Assembly: GCF_040567655.1 (NCBI RefSeq)
Contig: NZ_JBEXAC010000001.1
Span: 496,001-560,000, forward strand
Reading direction: 5' to 3'
DNA: 64,000 nt
Source of the DNA: Chitinophaga sp. H8
GTDB taxonomy: Bacteria; Bacteroidota; Bacteroidia; Chitinophagales; Chitinophagaceae
Shown piece by piece: positions 25,919 to 37,887 of the stretch. How positions within the stretch are numbered: position 1 is the first letter of the stretch; every line of letters begins with the position of its first letter. The position numbers and the translations under genes were made by a program. The notes below the pieces were generated by a model that did no database searches, had not been told where the DNA came from, and saw only the letters and a list, made by a program, of their open reading frames with translations.

Positions 25919-28900
25919 TCACGTGGTTTTTTTTTGTACGGAATTAAGCTTGAATTCTATTTGCTGGTGTATGGGGAGAGATAGTACAAAGAGATTCATA
26001 CCACCGGCATCCTGTTGCAATTCCAGCGTACCATTGTGCAGTTGGGTAAGTGCCAGGGCCAGTGATAGGCCTATTCCTGATCCAGGCTGATCTGTGGCAG
26101 CGATACGGAAGAAAGGTTCAAAGATCTTTTCCCGGAGTGCCCATGGAATCAATGGGCCATCATTACTGATGGCTATGCGGAAAGTATCCGCAGATGGCAT
26201 GGCTATCGCTATCACCACTTTTCCTGCTGCATATTTTACCGCATTGCTTATCAGGTTGCTGAGGATCTTATGAAAAGCTTCTGTATCAACGAAAGCATAA
26301 AAACTTTTCTCTGGCAGCTCCAGGTTAAATGTTAATGATTTTTGCTGAGTGGCGTGCGTAAATGCATGATAGTTGGCCTGCACCAGTCTGGGTACATTTA
26401 CCTGCACAAAACTGAGCGAAAAGTCCTGGTTTTCTGTTTTACGGAAATCAAGCAGCTGGTCTGTCAGCGCCACAAGCCGCTCTGTATTTCGCTCAATGCT
26501 TTTCAAACTTTTTTTGATCTTTGGCTGCTCGCCTGCTTCATCTATCACCATTTCCAGCGGCCCTTTGATCAATGTTAATGGTGTACGTATCTCATGGGCT
26601 ACATTGGTGAAGAATTCAATCTTTGCTTTGTAAATTTCTTTTTCCTTTTCCTGCTCGAAAAGCGCAAGTTTTCGCCGGTGCTTTTCTTTCTGACGCCGGT
26701 GATAAGCACTAACCCCTGCATAAATTAAGGTGAGCGCCAGAAGCAAATAGAAGCCGTAAGCAATGGAGCTGAGCCACCAGGGCGGAGCAATCCGGATCAG
26801 TAATTGCCTTTCCTCATTTAACCAGTCACCTTCGCTATTGGCAGTCCTTACGCTGAAGAGGTAATCTCCGGGAGAAAGATCAGTATAATAAACTTTACGG
26901 TTGCCTGGCAGATAGATCCAGTCTTTGTCTACTCCCGCCAGCTGACAGGCATAGGGCGTCATGTCCGACGCAATATAGGTAAGTGCGGCAAAGCCTATAG
27001 CAAAGGATGATTGATCATATTTAAGCCTGATCGTATCCATGAAAGAAATAGCGCGTGGCAGCATTGCGCTGCCAACGGGCAGCTCCTGGTTCTGCACCTG
27101 GAAACTGGTAATATATACAGATGGATTTATTTTATTGGTTGCTGCAAAACCTGGATTAAAACTGATCAGCCCTCTTACACTGCCAAAGTATAGTGTGCCG
27201 GAGGAATCCCGGTAGCCTGAGCTGTAGTTGAACTGATCCGTGAGCAGGCCATGGGCCTGGGTGTATATCTTCCAGCTGTTCCTGGCCGGATTGTACCGCG
27301 CCAGCCCTCTGGAAGTGCTGATCCAGAGCTGTTTATTTTTATCTTCCAGCACCTTATATACCATATTACCCGGTAAACCGGAGTCTGTATTAAACCGGGT
27401 GAAATGATACCGGTCTTTGTCTAACTTGCATACGCCACCACCTTCTGTCGAAATCCATAACTGTTGTTCACTGTCCTCCGAAATACCGGATACACTGTTA
27501 CTGCTTAGTCCCTGAGGATTACGGGCATCATAAACAAAATTTCCGGTGGCTCCTGTCTTGGGATTATAAAAATACAGACCATGTCCGATCGTACCGGCCC
27601 AAATGACACCTGCCTGGTCTTCATACAGACAGAACACATAAATGCTTTCCGGGAACCCTTTGGCCAGCTCAAAACGATCCGTGCGGCGCTGATAACGATA
27701 AATACCATGACTTGTACCAAACAGCATCTCCCCGGTTCGCGTTCTGCAGGCGGAGATGATAAAGTTGGATTGCAGTCCGTTAACAGTGGGGGCGGCATTG
27801 TAATGCCGTAACCGTTTACCTGTATGGCGATCCAGCACATCAAGTCCCTGCTGAAAGGTTCCCACCCATAACTCATTGCCATCAATGAGAAGAGCATGTA
27901 TATTAGTAGAAGAGACCGTTTCAGTCCCGGAAAATCGGGTTACTTCCCCAGTTTGCATGTTGAGCCTGTTCAGCCCTGCGTCTTCCGTCCCTATCCATAG
28001 ATGACCTTCCCCATCGGCACATAATTCCCTGACAGCGTTTCCACTCAGACTATGCGGATCACTGCTGCGAAAATACTTTTTGAAGTAGCTGTGACGGCTG
28101 TGGTAATAGTTGAGTCCGCCGAAATAGGTTCCACACCAGACGCCCCCTTCTTTATCTTTAAAAAGCGTATAGGCGGCGTTGTCAGAAATAGCATAAGGGT
28201 CGCCATCCTGTTGCTGCATATGCACTGTTTGACCTGTTTTGAGATCAATGCTGTATATCCCGGATTCCGAAGCAATCCAGTATTCATTTTCTGAGAAGGG
28301 AAGAATATCCCGTACATACACCGGCTTTTGTTGTACCGGAAGTCCCAGCAATGGCCGGTAAGTATTGCGTGCAGGATCATAAGCGGTGAGTCCCCCGATG
28401 GAACCGATGAGCAGCGGTCCGGCTGCCGTACTGTAAACCCGGTTTATTTCATTCGGTCTTTGTTCATCAGGCAGCAATGTGCGGTTGATGCAATGGAAGG
28501 TATCCTGCTCCGGATCATAACGGAAAAGATACCCATTCAGGGAACAGGCCCACACCGGTTGGCCTTTCTCCAGACAAATAGCCGCTATTTTAAACGATTC
28601 CAGGGGATAGTGACGCAGCCTGCGTTTCCCTTCATCATAACAATATAATCGCAAGTCGGAGGTGAACCATATCTTCCCTTTTCCATCAGATTTAACATCG
28701 AGAATTTCCCCACCTTTAGTACTGTCAAGCAAAGCAAATTTTTCAGTGCGTGGATCAAATTCATAGAGTCCTTTGCGCGTGCCCATCCATAGCGTCTGGT
28801 GAATTCCTTCGCTGATGCAATAAACAAACTCCTTCACATCCTGTTGCCCCTGCTTCATGTCGAATGTCTTGAAGCTCACTCCGTCAAAGCGATTAAGCCC

Positions 28901-29068
28901 TTCCTTGGTGCCAAACCACATGAAGCCCCTGGAGTCCTGGAAAATGGAAAACACAGTATTGTTAGCCAGGCCATCCTCTACTTGGTAATGGCGGAAATAC
29001 ACAGGTTGTCCACTGGCAATGCTGGCATACCATGGCAGTAATAAGTATAAAATGATGTAATATCTCAT
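25919..29068 (-). CDS. periplasmic-propeller sensor histidine kinase (N-terminal half of a split HTCS)
   Basis: An open frame reaches back to 29143, but the ATG at 29068 gives a normal signal peptide (YIILYLLLPWYASIASG), so I use it (1049 residues). The order is: two periplasmic beta-propellers with regulator repeats such as GFMWFGTKEGLNRFDG and GHLWIGTEDAGLNRL, a Y_Y_Y domain ending before about 770, one membrane helix (SSIAYGFYLLLALTLIYAGV), then HisKA with His825 in VAHEIRTPLT and a HATPase with LISNAVKYAAG and GSGIGLSLALAL. This family binds oligosaccharides in the periplasm and signals to an AraC-type output. The chain ends SVQKKTT at an A9 run where a normal HTCS would continue into receiver and AraC domains. 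Confidence 0.94.
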   Translation of the reverse strand: MRYYIILYLLLPWYASIASGQPVYFRHYQVEDGLANNTVFSIFQDSRGFMWFGTKEGLNRFDGVSFKTFDMKQGQQDVKEFVYCISEGIHQTLWMGTRKGLYEFDPRTEKFALLDSTKGGEILDVKSDGKGKIWFTSDLRLYCYDEGKRRLRHYPLESFKIAAICLEKGQPVWACSLNGYLFRYDPEQDTFHCINRTLLPDEQRPNEINRVYSTAAGPLLIGSIGGLTAYDPARNTYRPLLGLPVQQKPVYVRDILPFSENEYWIASESGIYSIDLKTGQTVHMQQQDGDPYAISDNAAYTLFKDKEGGVWCGTYFGGLNYYHSRHSYFKKYFRSSDPHSLSGNAVRELCADGEGHLWIGTEDAGLNRLNMQTGEVTRFSGTETVSSTNIHALLIDGNELWVGTFQQGLDVLDRHTGKRLRHYNAAPTVNGLQSNFIISACRTRTGEMLFGTSHGIYRYQRRTDRFELAKGFPESIYVFCLYEDQAGVIWAGTIGHGLYFYNPKTGATGNFVYDARNPQGLSSNSVSGISEDSEQQLWISTEGGGVCKLDKDRYHFTRFNTDSGLPGNMVYKVLEDKNKQLWISTSRGLARYNPARNSWKIYTQAHGLLTDQFNYSSGYRDSSGTLYFGSVRGLISFNPGFAATNKINPSVYITSFQVQNQELPVGSAMLPRAISFMDTIRLKYDQSSFAIGFAALTYIASDMTPYACQLAGVDKDWIYLPGNRKVYYTDLSPGDYLFSVRTANSEGDWLNEERQLLIRIAPPWWLSSIAYGFYLLLALTLIYAGVSAYHRRQKEKHRRKLALFEQEKEKEIYKAKIEFFTNVAHEIRTPLTLIKGPLEMVIDEAGEQPKIKKSLKSIERNTERLVALTDQLLDFRKTENQDFSLSFVQVNVPRLVQANYHAFTHATQQKSLTFNLELPEKSFYAFVDTEAFHKILSNLISNAVKYAAGKVVIAIAMPSADTFRIAISNDGPLIPWALREKIFEPFFRIAATDQPGSGIGLSLALALTQLHNGTLELQQDAGGMNLFVLSLPIHQQIEFKLNSVQKKTT

Positions 29069-29345
29069 CCTGCACTGTAAATGATCTCCCCAAAAATAGA
29101 GAAAACACCCGCAAAAAGCCAGAAGCTGGTAGCAGTGATACAAATTGAGAGAATTTTGATACGCAGTGTTAAGCCCGCTACTTTTTTATCACCTTATTTT
29201 GCTTCGCCTGATTCAAATCAGATCAGTCAGACAACCAAAAATCGCGCAAGATATCAATGCTGCCTGTTTCACGGATACACGTTGTGAATATGCTCCCTGA
29301 TCGTCCTGCTCAACTTTTCAATTAACTACTAAATCGCTGACCGTT
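29069..29345. promoter_or_regulatory. divergent regulatory gap between the split HTCS and SusC
   Basis: This gap between opposite starts should hold both promoters and the binding site of the AraC-type output. Two imperfectly matched candidate operators are visible: CTGATT-CA-AATCAG (29208-29221) and TTCAC-N11-GTGAA (29268-29288), 57 to 58 bp from SusC at the nearer one. No exact TTTG/TAnnTTTG promoter was found. Binding at either palindrome is inference. Confidence 0.4.
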
Positions 29346-32300
29346 ATGAAAAGAAACTTACCTATCCCTCCTGGTTGGATTAAAATGAACACTGCTGCCG
29401 CACTGTTCCAGCTAATCGTTGTAGCAGCTTTATGCCTGGAAAGCACGGCTGCATCAGGAAAAACAGGAAACAGACCATCTGCCGGTATTCCCGGCAGCCT
29501 ATACCGCCAGGCGAAAATTTCCGGTATTGTAACAGATGAATCCGGTACACCGCTACCCGGCGTAGCCATACGTATAAAGGGGGCAACCAATGGTAGTGTT
29601 ACGGATGCCAGTGGCAAATACAACATCAGTATCCCTGACAATTCAGCCACCCTTGTTTTCAGCTTTATTGGCTATACTACACAGGAAGTGGTAGCTGGTA
29701 ACAGGACCACCCTTAATATACGCCTGGTGGCTGTGGAAACCTCGCTGAACGCAGTCGTGGTAGTTGGTTACGGCACGCAGAAACGGGAACGCGTTACTAC
29801 CGCTATAGCCAGTGTGAAATCGGAAAATTTCGTAAAAGGCGCCGTACAGGATGCGGCACAGCTGGTACGCGGAAAAGTGGCTGGTCTGAACGTTATCACA
29901 CCAGATGCCAACCCTACCAATACTGCGCAGATCAACCTGCGTGGTATTACCACCCTTACCTCCGGTACATCTCCACTGGTGCTGATAGATGGTGTGCCTG
30001 GTACGCTCACCACCGTGGCACCGGAGGATATCGAGTCAATTGATGTCTTGAAAGATGGATCTGCTGCGGCTATTTATGGTACCAGAGGAACGAATGGCGT
30101 GATCCTCATTACTACCAGGAAAGTACATGGTGAAACGCCGGCTACGGTAGAGGTAAACAGCTATGTTACCACCCAAAAGATCACCAAACGGCTCAACTTT
30201 ATGAATGCAGAAGAGTACCGTCAACTGGTAGCCCAGGGTAAACCCGGCGCATTCGATTATGGGGCCACCACTAACTGGCTGGACGAGATCACCCGTAAAC
30301 CCGTTTCACAGGTGTATAACATCAGCCTCCGGGGGGGCTCGCAAAATACCAGCTATATAGCTAACCTGAACTACCGTAATATGGAAGGGTTGATCCTGCG
30401 TTCAGATAACAAAATCCTGTACCCACGCATTGAGGTTACCCACCGGATGTTTGGTGGCAAGCTGCGGTTGAATGCAAATCTCAGTGGCTATCAACAAACA
30501 TTTTTTGCCGGTACAGATGGAGATAGTTATCGTGGTGATGTATACCGTAATGGCCTGACCTATAATCCTACCGATCCGGTAAAAGACAAGAATGGCAACT
30601 GGACGGAACATACCGATAAAACGGCTTATGCCAACCCCGTGTCTCTGCTCATGGAAACGGATGGAAAGAATCAGAACAGCAATCTGCGGACGCTGGGAAC
30701 CGTTACTTATACTCCTGTAAAAGGATTGGATGTGATGCTGCTGGGCTCCCGTGATCTTTACAACAGTGTACGTGGTTACTACGAAACTAAACGCAATTAC
30801 TCTACACTCCGTGATGGGAGAAACGGTTATGCTTCCAGAGGTACTACCCGCACGGAAGAAAACCTGTTGGAACTGACGGCCAACTATCAGAAGCAGATCA
30901 ATGAACATGATTTTACCCTTCTTGGTGGTTATAGCTGGCGGGAAACCAATTATCAGGATTACTGGATGCAAAACTGGGACTTCCCCACAGACGATTTTTC
31001 GTACAACAACATCGGTGCGGGCCTTGCGCTGGCACGCGGAGAGGCGCCTGAAAGATCTTATCAGAGCCGTAATAAACTTATTGGCTATTTTTTTCGCCTG
31101 AACTACAGCTTCCAGAATAAATACTTGCTGATGGCTAGCTTCCGGAGGGAAGGTTCTTCCAAATTTGGACGCAATAACAAATATGGTAACTTCCCTGCGA
31201 TCTCCGCAGGTTGGAATATCAGGAATGAAAATTTTCTGAAAACGTCAAAGGTTATCAGCGCGTTGAAACTGCGTGGTGGCTTCGGGATCACCGGAACCGA
31301 ACCCAATGATCCCTACATGTCGCTGAATCGCCTTAACTTTGATACCTATACGCTGATTAACGGAGAATGGATACAGGTGGTCAATCCTGCTACCAATGCC
31401 AATCCTGACCTGCGTTGGGAGAAGAAGGAAGAAACAAACATCGGGGTGGATTACGGACTGTGGAACAACCGTATCACCGGTTCACTGGACCTCTACCGGC
31501 GTGTTACCCGCGATCTGCTAATGGACTACTCCGTACCAACACCGCCGTACCTGTATAATACTATCCGTGCCAATGCTGCCTCTATGGAAAATAAGGGGAT
31601 CGAGTTTCAGGTGAATTTTGCAGCCATCGACCGGAAAACATTGAAATGGACCACCTCGCTGAACTATTCCACTAACCGGAATAAACTGCTTTCGTTGTCT
31701 GATAAAAACTTTCAGCTGGCGGCAGGCTATTTTGATGCAGGTACCACGGAAGAACCCATCCAACAGCCAATTGCACGTATCCAGATCGGACAGCCGATTG
31801 GGAATTTCTGGGGTTTTAAATCTGTTGATATCGACAAGAATGGCTACTGGATTATTGAAGGAAAAGATGGTAAACCTAAGCCTATTGCTGATCAGCAGGC
31901 AGATGATAAACAGATTCTTGGCAACGGTTTACCCAAACATTACCTGAACTTTAATAACAGTATCAGCTACAAAAATTTTGATCTGAACATCACAATGCGT
32001 GGTGCCTTCGGATTCCAGATCCTCAATACCCCCCGCATGTTCTATGCGGCGCCGGTAATGCTTACCCGCGGTAATCTGCTGAAATCTGCATATGATAACA
32101 TTTACGGAAAGCGCCCGCTGGCTGATGACCAATCGCTCAATTATGTGAGCTATTACATCGAACAGGGAGATTACTGGAAGATCGACAACATTACAATAGG
32201 GTATAATGTTCCGCTGAAGAATACCACTGTAAAAGCATTGAGGGTATATACTTCCGGTTCCAACCTGGCCACGTTTACCAAATACTCCGGCGTGGATCCG

Positions 32301-32396
32301 GAGATAGGGGTTACAGGTCTTACACCAGGACTGGACGACAGGAACCGTTATCCTGCCACCACCACATTTACACTGGGCGTTTCTTTCACCTTATAA
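29346..32396 (+). CDS. SusC-family TonB-dependent receptor
   Basis: The 1016-residue protein has an N-terminal signal region (about 15-38), then a carboxypeptidase-regulatory-like domain (ISGIVTDESGTPLPGVAIRI) and the TonB-box-like VVVVGYGTQKRERVTTAI. The plug carries VLKDGSAAAIYGTRGTNGV, and the barrel ends TTFTLGVSFTL. It imports the oligosaccharide sensed by the divergently encoded split HTCS. The SusD gene follows directly, its frame opening at the base after this stop. Compared with the SusC at 15698 the barrel is clearly different, suggesting another ligand. Confidence 0.97.
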   Translation: MKRNLPIPPGWIKMNTAAALFQLIVVAALCLESTAASGKTGNRPSAGIPGSLYRQAKISGIVTDESGTPLPGVAIRIKGATNGSVTDASGKYNISIPDNSATLVFSFIGYTTQEVVAGNRTTLNIRLVAVETSLNAVVVVGYGTQKRERVTTAIASVKSENFVKGAVQDAAQLVRGKVAGLNVITPDANPTNTAQINLRGITTLTSGTSPLVLIDGVPGTLTTVAPEDIESIDVLKDGSAAAIYGTRGTNGVILITTRKVHGETPATVEVNSYVTTQKITKRLNFMNAEEYRQLVAQGKPGAFDYGATTNWLDEITRKPVSQVYNISLRGGSQNTSYIANLNYRNMEGLILRSDNKILYPRIEVTHRMFGGKLRLNANLSGYQQTFFAGTDGDSYRGDVYRNGLTYNPTDPVKDKNGNWTEHTDKTAYANPVSLLMETDGKNQNSNLRTLGTVTYTPVKGLDVMLLGSRDLYNSVRGYYETKRNYSTLRDGRNGYASRGTTRTEENLLELTANYQKQINEHDFTLLGGYSWRETNYQDYWMQNWDFPTDDFSYNNIGAGLALARGEAPERSYQSRNKLIGYFFRLNYSFQNKYLLMASFRREGSSKFGRNNKYGNFPAISAGWNIRNENFLKTSKVISALKLRGGFGITGTEPNDPYMSLNRLNFDTYTLINGEWIQVVNPATNANPDLRWEKKEETNIGVDYGLWNNRITGSLDLYRRVTRDLLMDYSVPTPPYLYNTIRANAASMENKGIEFQVNFAAIDRKTLKWTTSLNYSTNRNKLLSLSDKNFQLAAGYFDAGTTEEPIQQPIARIQIGQPIGNFWGFKSVDIDKNGYWIIEGKDGKPKPIADQQADDKQILGNGLPKHYLNFNNSISYKNFDLNITMRGAFGFQILNTPRMFYAAPVMLTRGNLLKSAYDNIYGKRPLADDQSLNYVSYYIEQGDYWKIDNITIGYNVPLKNTTVKALRVYTSGSNLATFTKYSGVDPEIGVTGLTPGLDDRNRYPATTTFTLGVSFTL

Positions 32397-32408
32397 ATGA
32401 TAATGGTT

Positions 32409-34001
32409 ATGAAATCAATCAAACAATATATACTGGCTATTGCCATTGCCCCGGTAATGTGGAGCGCCTGCAACAATGACCTGAACGAAATAGTATATTC
32501 GGACGTAACCGAGCAGAGCTATACCTATGAAAGTGCTACTGCAGCCATGGGGATAGTGTATGCGAATATGAGAAACCTGTTTGGACACACTAATTTTTAC
32601 ATGATTCAGGAAACGACTTCTGATGAACTCGTGATGCCGGCAAACCCTTCGGGATGGGACGATGGGGGGATCTATAAAAGGCTGCACCTGCATACCTGGA
32701 ATTCAGAAAACCCACAATTGCTCAATATGTGGAATGCACTGTACCGCGGTGTAACCAATTCTAACCGGGTAATAGCACAGCTGGAATCCGGTAAAGTGCC
32801 TACACCTGCAGGTGTTACGAAGGAGTCGCTTATTGCTGAAATGAAAGCTGCCAGGGCTTTTTTCTACTGGCTGATCTGTGATAATTTCGGCAATGCACCG
32901 TTGGTAATTACTACGACTACTGACCTGCCGGATAAAGCAACCCGTAAACAGCTTTATGATTTTATCGTGTCTGAATTAACCGCAGCAATGCCTTCCCTGA
33001 GTGCAGAAACAGGAAAGCAGCTATATGGCCGCTTTAATAAATGGGCAGCAAAAGCGTTGTTGGCCAATATCTATCTCAATGCGCAGGTTTACACCGGGGA
33101 AGCAAAATGGCAGGACTGCCTGCGTGAATGTAATGATATCATCAGTGCCAATAAATACTCGCTGGAAGCTGTTTACCGTAATGTGTTTGTTACCCAGAAT
33201 GAAAATTCGCCGGAGATCGTATTTGCCATTCCCTTCGATGAAAATCGCGGCGGCGGTTTTTTTGTAGATATGTTTTCCTGGCATGCTGCCTTGCGTGATA
33301 AACGTGCTATGCAGGTAACGCCTTGGGGATCAGGTGCGGCAATGGGGGTATCACAGTTTATCGACACGTATGATCCGGCTGATAAACGGTTGACAGATAC
33401 CTGGTTGATGGGGCAGCAGTTTGCCCTGGATGGTGTAACACCATTAAAAGGTTCATATGATAAGGCGGGGCAAAATCTTATATTTACGAAAGACCTGCCG
33501 GATGGCTTGTTTACCGGGGAATCTGAAGGGTACCGGCAAAATAAATTTGAGGTCAAGGTAGGCGCACGTTTTGACTTAGGCAATGATTTTCCATTCTTTC
33601 GTTATGCGCAGGTGCTGATGATGAAAGCCGAATGCCTGATGCGCACCGGCGATGCGGGAAGTGCTGCACAGATCGTATCTGATGTGCGCAAACGCAATTT
33701 CAGCGATCCCGCGAAGGCAGTTGTTACAGCTGCAGCGCTGACAGGTAATACCCGTTATCGCTATGGTTACGTAGAAAAATATGTAATGACAGACCGCGGT
33801 AATACAGATGTCGTACAATACGGTGGTTTTATGGATGAGCTGGGTTGGGAATTTGCCTGGGAGGCACAACGGCGCAGAGATAATATCCGCTTCGGCATAT
33901 TCACCAAAAAAAGCTGGCTTTCGCATAAACCGCAGCAGGATGGAAGGACTGTATTTATGATTCCACAGGCAGCGGTTAACTCCAATCCTAAATTACAGTG
34001 A
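32409..34001 (+). CDS. SusD/RagB-family glycan-binding lipoprotein
   Basis: The frame is open from an ATG at 32397 that abuts the SusC stop. The ATG at 32409 gives a clean lipoprotein signal (KQYILAIAIAPVMWSAC) and is preferred (530 residues). The SusD features are YRGVTNSNRVIAQLESG, AEMKAARAFFYWLICDNFGNAPL, FRYAQVLMMKAECLMRTGD, WEFAWEAQRRRDNIRFGIF and FMIPQAAVNSNPKL. It completes the surface glycan-binding complex of the third PUL. The next gene, encoding a GH127-type enzyme, starts 28 bp later. Confidence 0.95.
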   Translation: MKSIKQYILAIAIAPVMWSACNNDLNEIVYSDVTEQSYTYESATAAMGIVYANMRNLFGHTNFYMIQETTSDELVMPANPSGWDDGGIYKRLHLHTWNSENPQLLNMWNALYRGVTNSNRVIAQLESGKVPTPAGVTKESLIAEMKAARAFFYWLICDNFGNAPLVITTTTDLPDKATRKQLYDFIVSELTAAMPSLSAETGKQLYGRFNKWAAKALLANIYLNAQVYTGEAKWQDCLRECNDIISANKYSLEAVYRNVFVTQNENSPEIVFAIPFDENRGGGFFVDMFSWHAALRDKRAMQVTPWGSGAAMGVSQFIDTYDPADKRLTDTWLMGQQFALDGVTPLKGSYDKAGQNLIFTKDLPDGLFTGESEGYRQNKFEVKVGARFDLGNDFPFFRYAQVLMMKAECLMRTGDAGSAAQIVSDVRKRNFSDPAKAVVTAAALTGNTRYRYGYVEKYVMTDRGNTDVVQYGGFMDELGWEFAWEAQRRRDNIRFGIFTKKSWLSHKPQQDGRTVFMIPQAAVNSNPKLQ

Positions 34002-34029
34002 GCTTGTTTGTTATACTAAAATTCAGCAT

Positions 34030-36060
<2,031 letters not shown>

Positions 36061-36065
36061 ACTGG

Positions 36066-36097
36066 AAAAGGGCTGCTTCAAAAGAAGTAGCCCTTTT
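36066..36097. terminator. two-way intrinsic terminator
   Basis: AAAAGGGCT (36066-36074) pairs with AGCCCTTTT (36089-36097), with further pairing GCTTC/GAAGT in the loop side. It separates the third PUL from the convergent AraC gene. Confidence 0.85.
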
Positions 36098-36116
36098 AAG
36101 AAGGTGAAAGTCAATG

Positions 36117-36968
36117 TTACAGCCTGTATTCACTCGGTGAAAAACCACATTGTTTTTTAAAATAGTTAGTAAACCCGGCAACCTCAGCAAAACCAAGTTC
36201 AATAGCAATCTCCTTTATCGACCTGTGGGGCAGTCGAAGCTGTTGTTTGGCAGCTAATAACACCCGTTGTCCGATCAATTGCTTAGCCGTCATGTTAAAA
36301 TGCTTTTTAGTTGATGCATTTAAATAACTTGGATTTACCTGTAATTGATCCGCATACCAGGACACTCCTTTCTGCTGAGCATAATACTTACTAATTAATT
36401 GCCAGAACTCCTGCACCAACAAACTTGCCTTCTTAAGGACGGTTGTCAGAATGTAATGCTCTACTTCACGATTGATCAGCAACATAAGAATATCCATTCT
36501 GATAGACAAGATTTCTTTCCAGGATTTATCATCCTGATTACCGGCATGAATATGTTCGCTAATAGCTTTTAATTCCAGATCCAGCGCCTGAAAAACATCG
36601 TTCTCCAGTTTAAATACAGGGTGGGGATTATAACGGATAAAATGAAATACTTCCATGCTGGAAAAGGTTTCAAATAATTTCCGGCCAATTGTAATTCTTT
36701 GCGCGTAGGTATCGGCTCCAGTTTCCCAGTGATGGTGCTGACCTGGAAACAGGAAGTGGAGCTGTTGTTTACCAATAGAATGATTCACACCATCGATAGC
36801 ATGAATGCCACTACCATTGTTAAATAGTACGATAATAAAATAAGTGCATTTGAGCGACTTATTATAATTGTCCTGCCCGTTAATTTGATGATAGATAATT
36901 TCATTATCACCAACCCTTATTGCCGGCTTTGCCTCCTGGGTGGAGGGCTCAATTCGAGATGTTGTCAT
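36117..36968 (-). CDS. AraC-family transcriptional regulator (tandem paralogue 1)
   Basis: The 283-residue protein has an N-terminal cupin-like domain (FIIVLFNNGSGIHAIDG, LHFLFPGQHHHWETGADTY) and a C-terminal AraC helix-turn-helix pair (WYADQLQVNPSYLNASTKKH; IKEIAIELGFAEVAGFTNYF). It is the last gene of a run on the minus strand after a second AraC gene and a histidine kinase. Its N-terminal half lines up with the AraC at 37018 (FPGQ-H-W--G-DT in both), so the two are diverged duplicates. Target genes are unknown; the nearby SusC/D PUL already has its own regulator. Confidence 0.92.
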   Translation of the reverse strand: MTTSRIEPSTQEAKPAIRVGDNEIIYHQINGQDNYNKSLKCTYFIIVLFNNGSGIHAIDGVNHSIGKQQLHFLFPGQHHHWETGADTYAQRITIGRKLFETFSSMEVFHFIRYNPHPVFKLENDVFQALDLELKAISEHIHAGNQDDKSWKEILSIRMDILMLLINREVEHYILTTVLKKASLLVQEFWQLISKYYAQQKGVSWYADQLQVNPSYLNASTKKHFNMTAKQLIGQRVLLAAKQQLRLPHRSIKEIAIELGFAEVAGFTNYFKKQCGFSPSEYRL

Positions 36969-37017
36969 AAAGTAATATTAGGCTATCAATAGTAATGTCC
37001 ATTGGATAAATTATTGG

Positions 37018-37857
37018 TCATTTTAGAGAAGACCCTCCATTTTTATATTTCTTCGGGTACATCCCCGTATTTGACTTAAAGAAATTGGAAAAAGATGCGG
37101 GGTCAGGAAATCCAAGATTATTTGCCAGGTCCTTTATAGACATATCTGTTCCGTAGAGCAGGCGCTTTGTTTCGAGAATAATCCGCTGATCGATAATTTT
37201 CTTTGGCGGTACACCCTTAAATTTCCTGCAAAGTGCACTGAGATAGTTGGCAGAAACAAACAACTTTTCTGCATATTCGGCTACTGATCGCATTTCCCGA
37301 AAATATTCTTCCACAAGGAATTGAAACTTTACTAACACCGGGTGGGTAATCTTTTGTATACTGGTGACATCCGTAACTTCCTCTAGAAGCCGATTGGTGA
37401 TAGCTGTAACTAGTTGTGTTCTTAGATGTATTACATCCCAGGAGGGGGTGGGTAAGCCTAACTCATGCCCTATGGCGCTAAACTCCCTCACCAAATGATT
37501 AAATACCTCATGGCTGATATCAATAACCGGATACCCGTTAGATTTTAAATGAGCGAACTGGGTTACAAACAAGGAGGTCTCAATTAAGCTTTTGCTAACA
37601 AGCAATTTATGCCCAATTGTGTCAGAGCCGCTATTCCATGAATGAATCTGGCCTGGAAAAGAGATATGCAACTGGAGATCCTTTTGCTGATAATCTATAA
37701 AATCAACCGTATGAATACCGCTACACTTTTCAAAAAGTAGAAAAACATAAAAATCAGGAGACCGGTAGTTTTCGATTACACTGGCCCCTGCCACGGGAAA
37801 GTACCGGACAGTACCTGTGAATCTCGCTTCCGCGTTCAGATATTTTGTTATTAGCAC
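37018..37857 (-). CDS. AraC-family transcriptional regulator (tandem paralogue 2)
   Basis: The 279-residue protein has the same layout as its neighbour: a sensor domain with FYVFLLFEKCSGIHTVDFI and LHISFPGQIHSWNSGSDT, then a helix-turn-helix pair (EYAEKLFVSANYLSALCRKF; IKDLANNLGFPDPASFSNFF). It lies 49 bp upstream of the 36117 gene and 30 bp downstream of a kinase gene, all on the minus strand, so the three are probably one transcript. Effector and targets are unknown. A phosphorylation site is absent, so the kinase cannot act on a receiver domain within this protein. Confidence 0.92.
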   Translation of the reverse strand: MLITKYLNAEARFTGTVRYFPVAGASVIENYRSPDFYVFLLFEKCSGIHTVDFIDYQQKDLQLHISFPGQIHSWNSGSDTIGHKLLVSKSLIETSLFVTQFAHLKSNGYPVIDISHEVFNHLVREFSAIGHELGLPTPSWDVIHLRTQLVTAITNRLLEEVTDVTSIQKITHPVLVKFQFLVEEYFREMRSVAEYAEKLFVSANYLSALCRKFKGVPPKKIIDQRIILETKRLLYGTDMSIKDLANNLGFPDPASFSNFFKSNTGMYPKKYKNGGSSLK

Positions 37858-37887
37858 AGGTTTTTTTTATTTTTCTTGATGTATAAT

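Noticed and set aside
25141-29068. Pseudogene call for the split HTCS
   Set aside because: Both halves are intact, complete domains; a single A-run indel explains the split, and which form is native cannot be settled from this sequence.
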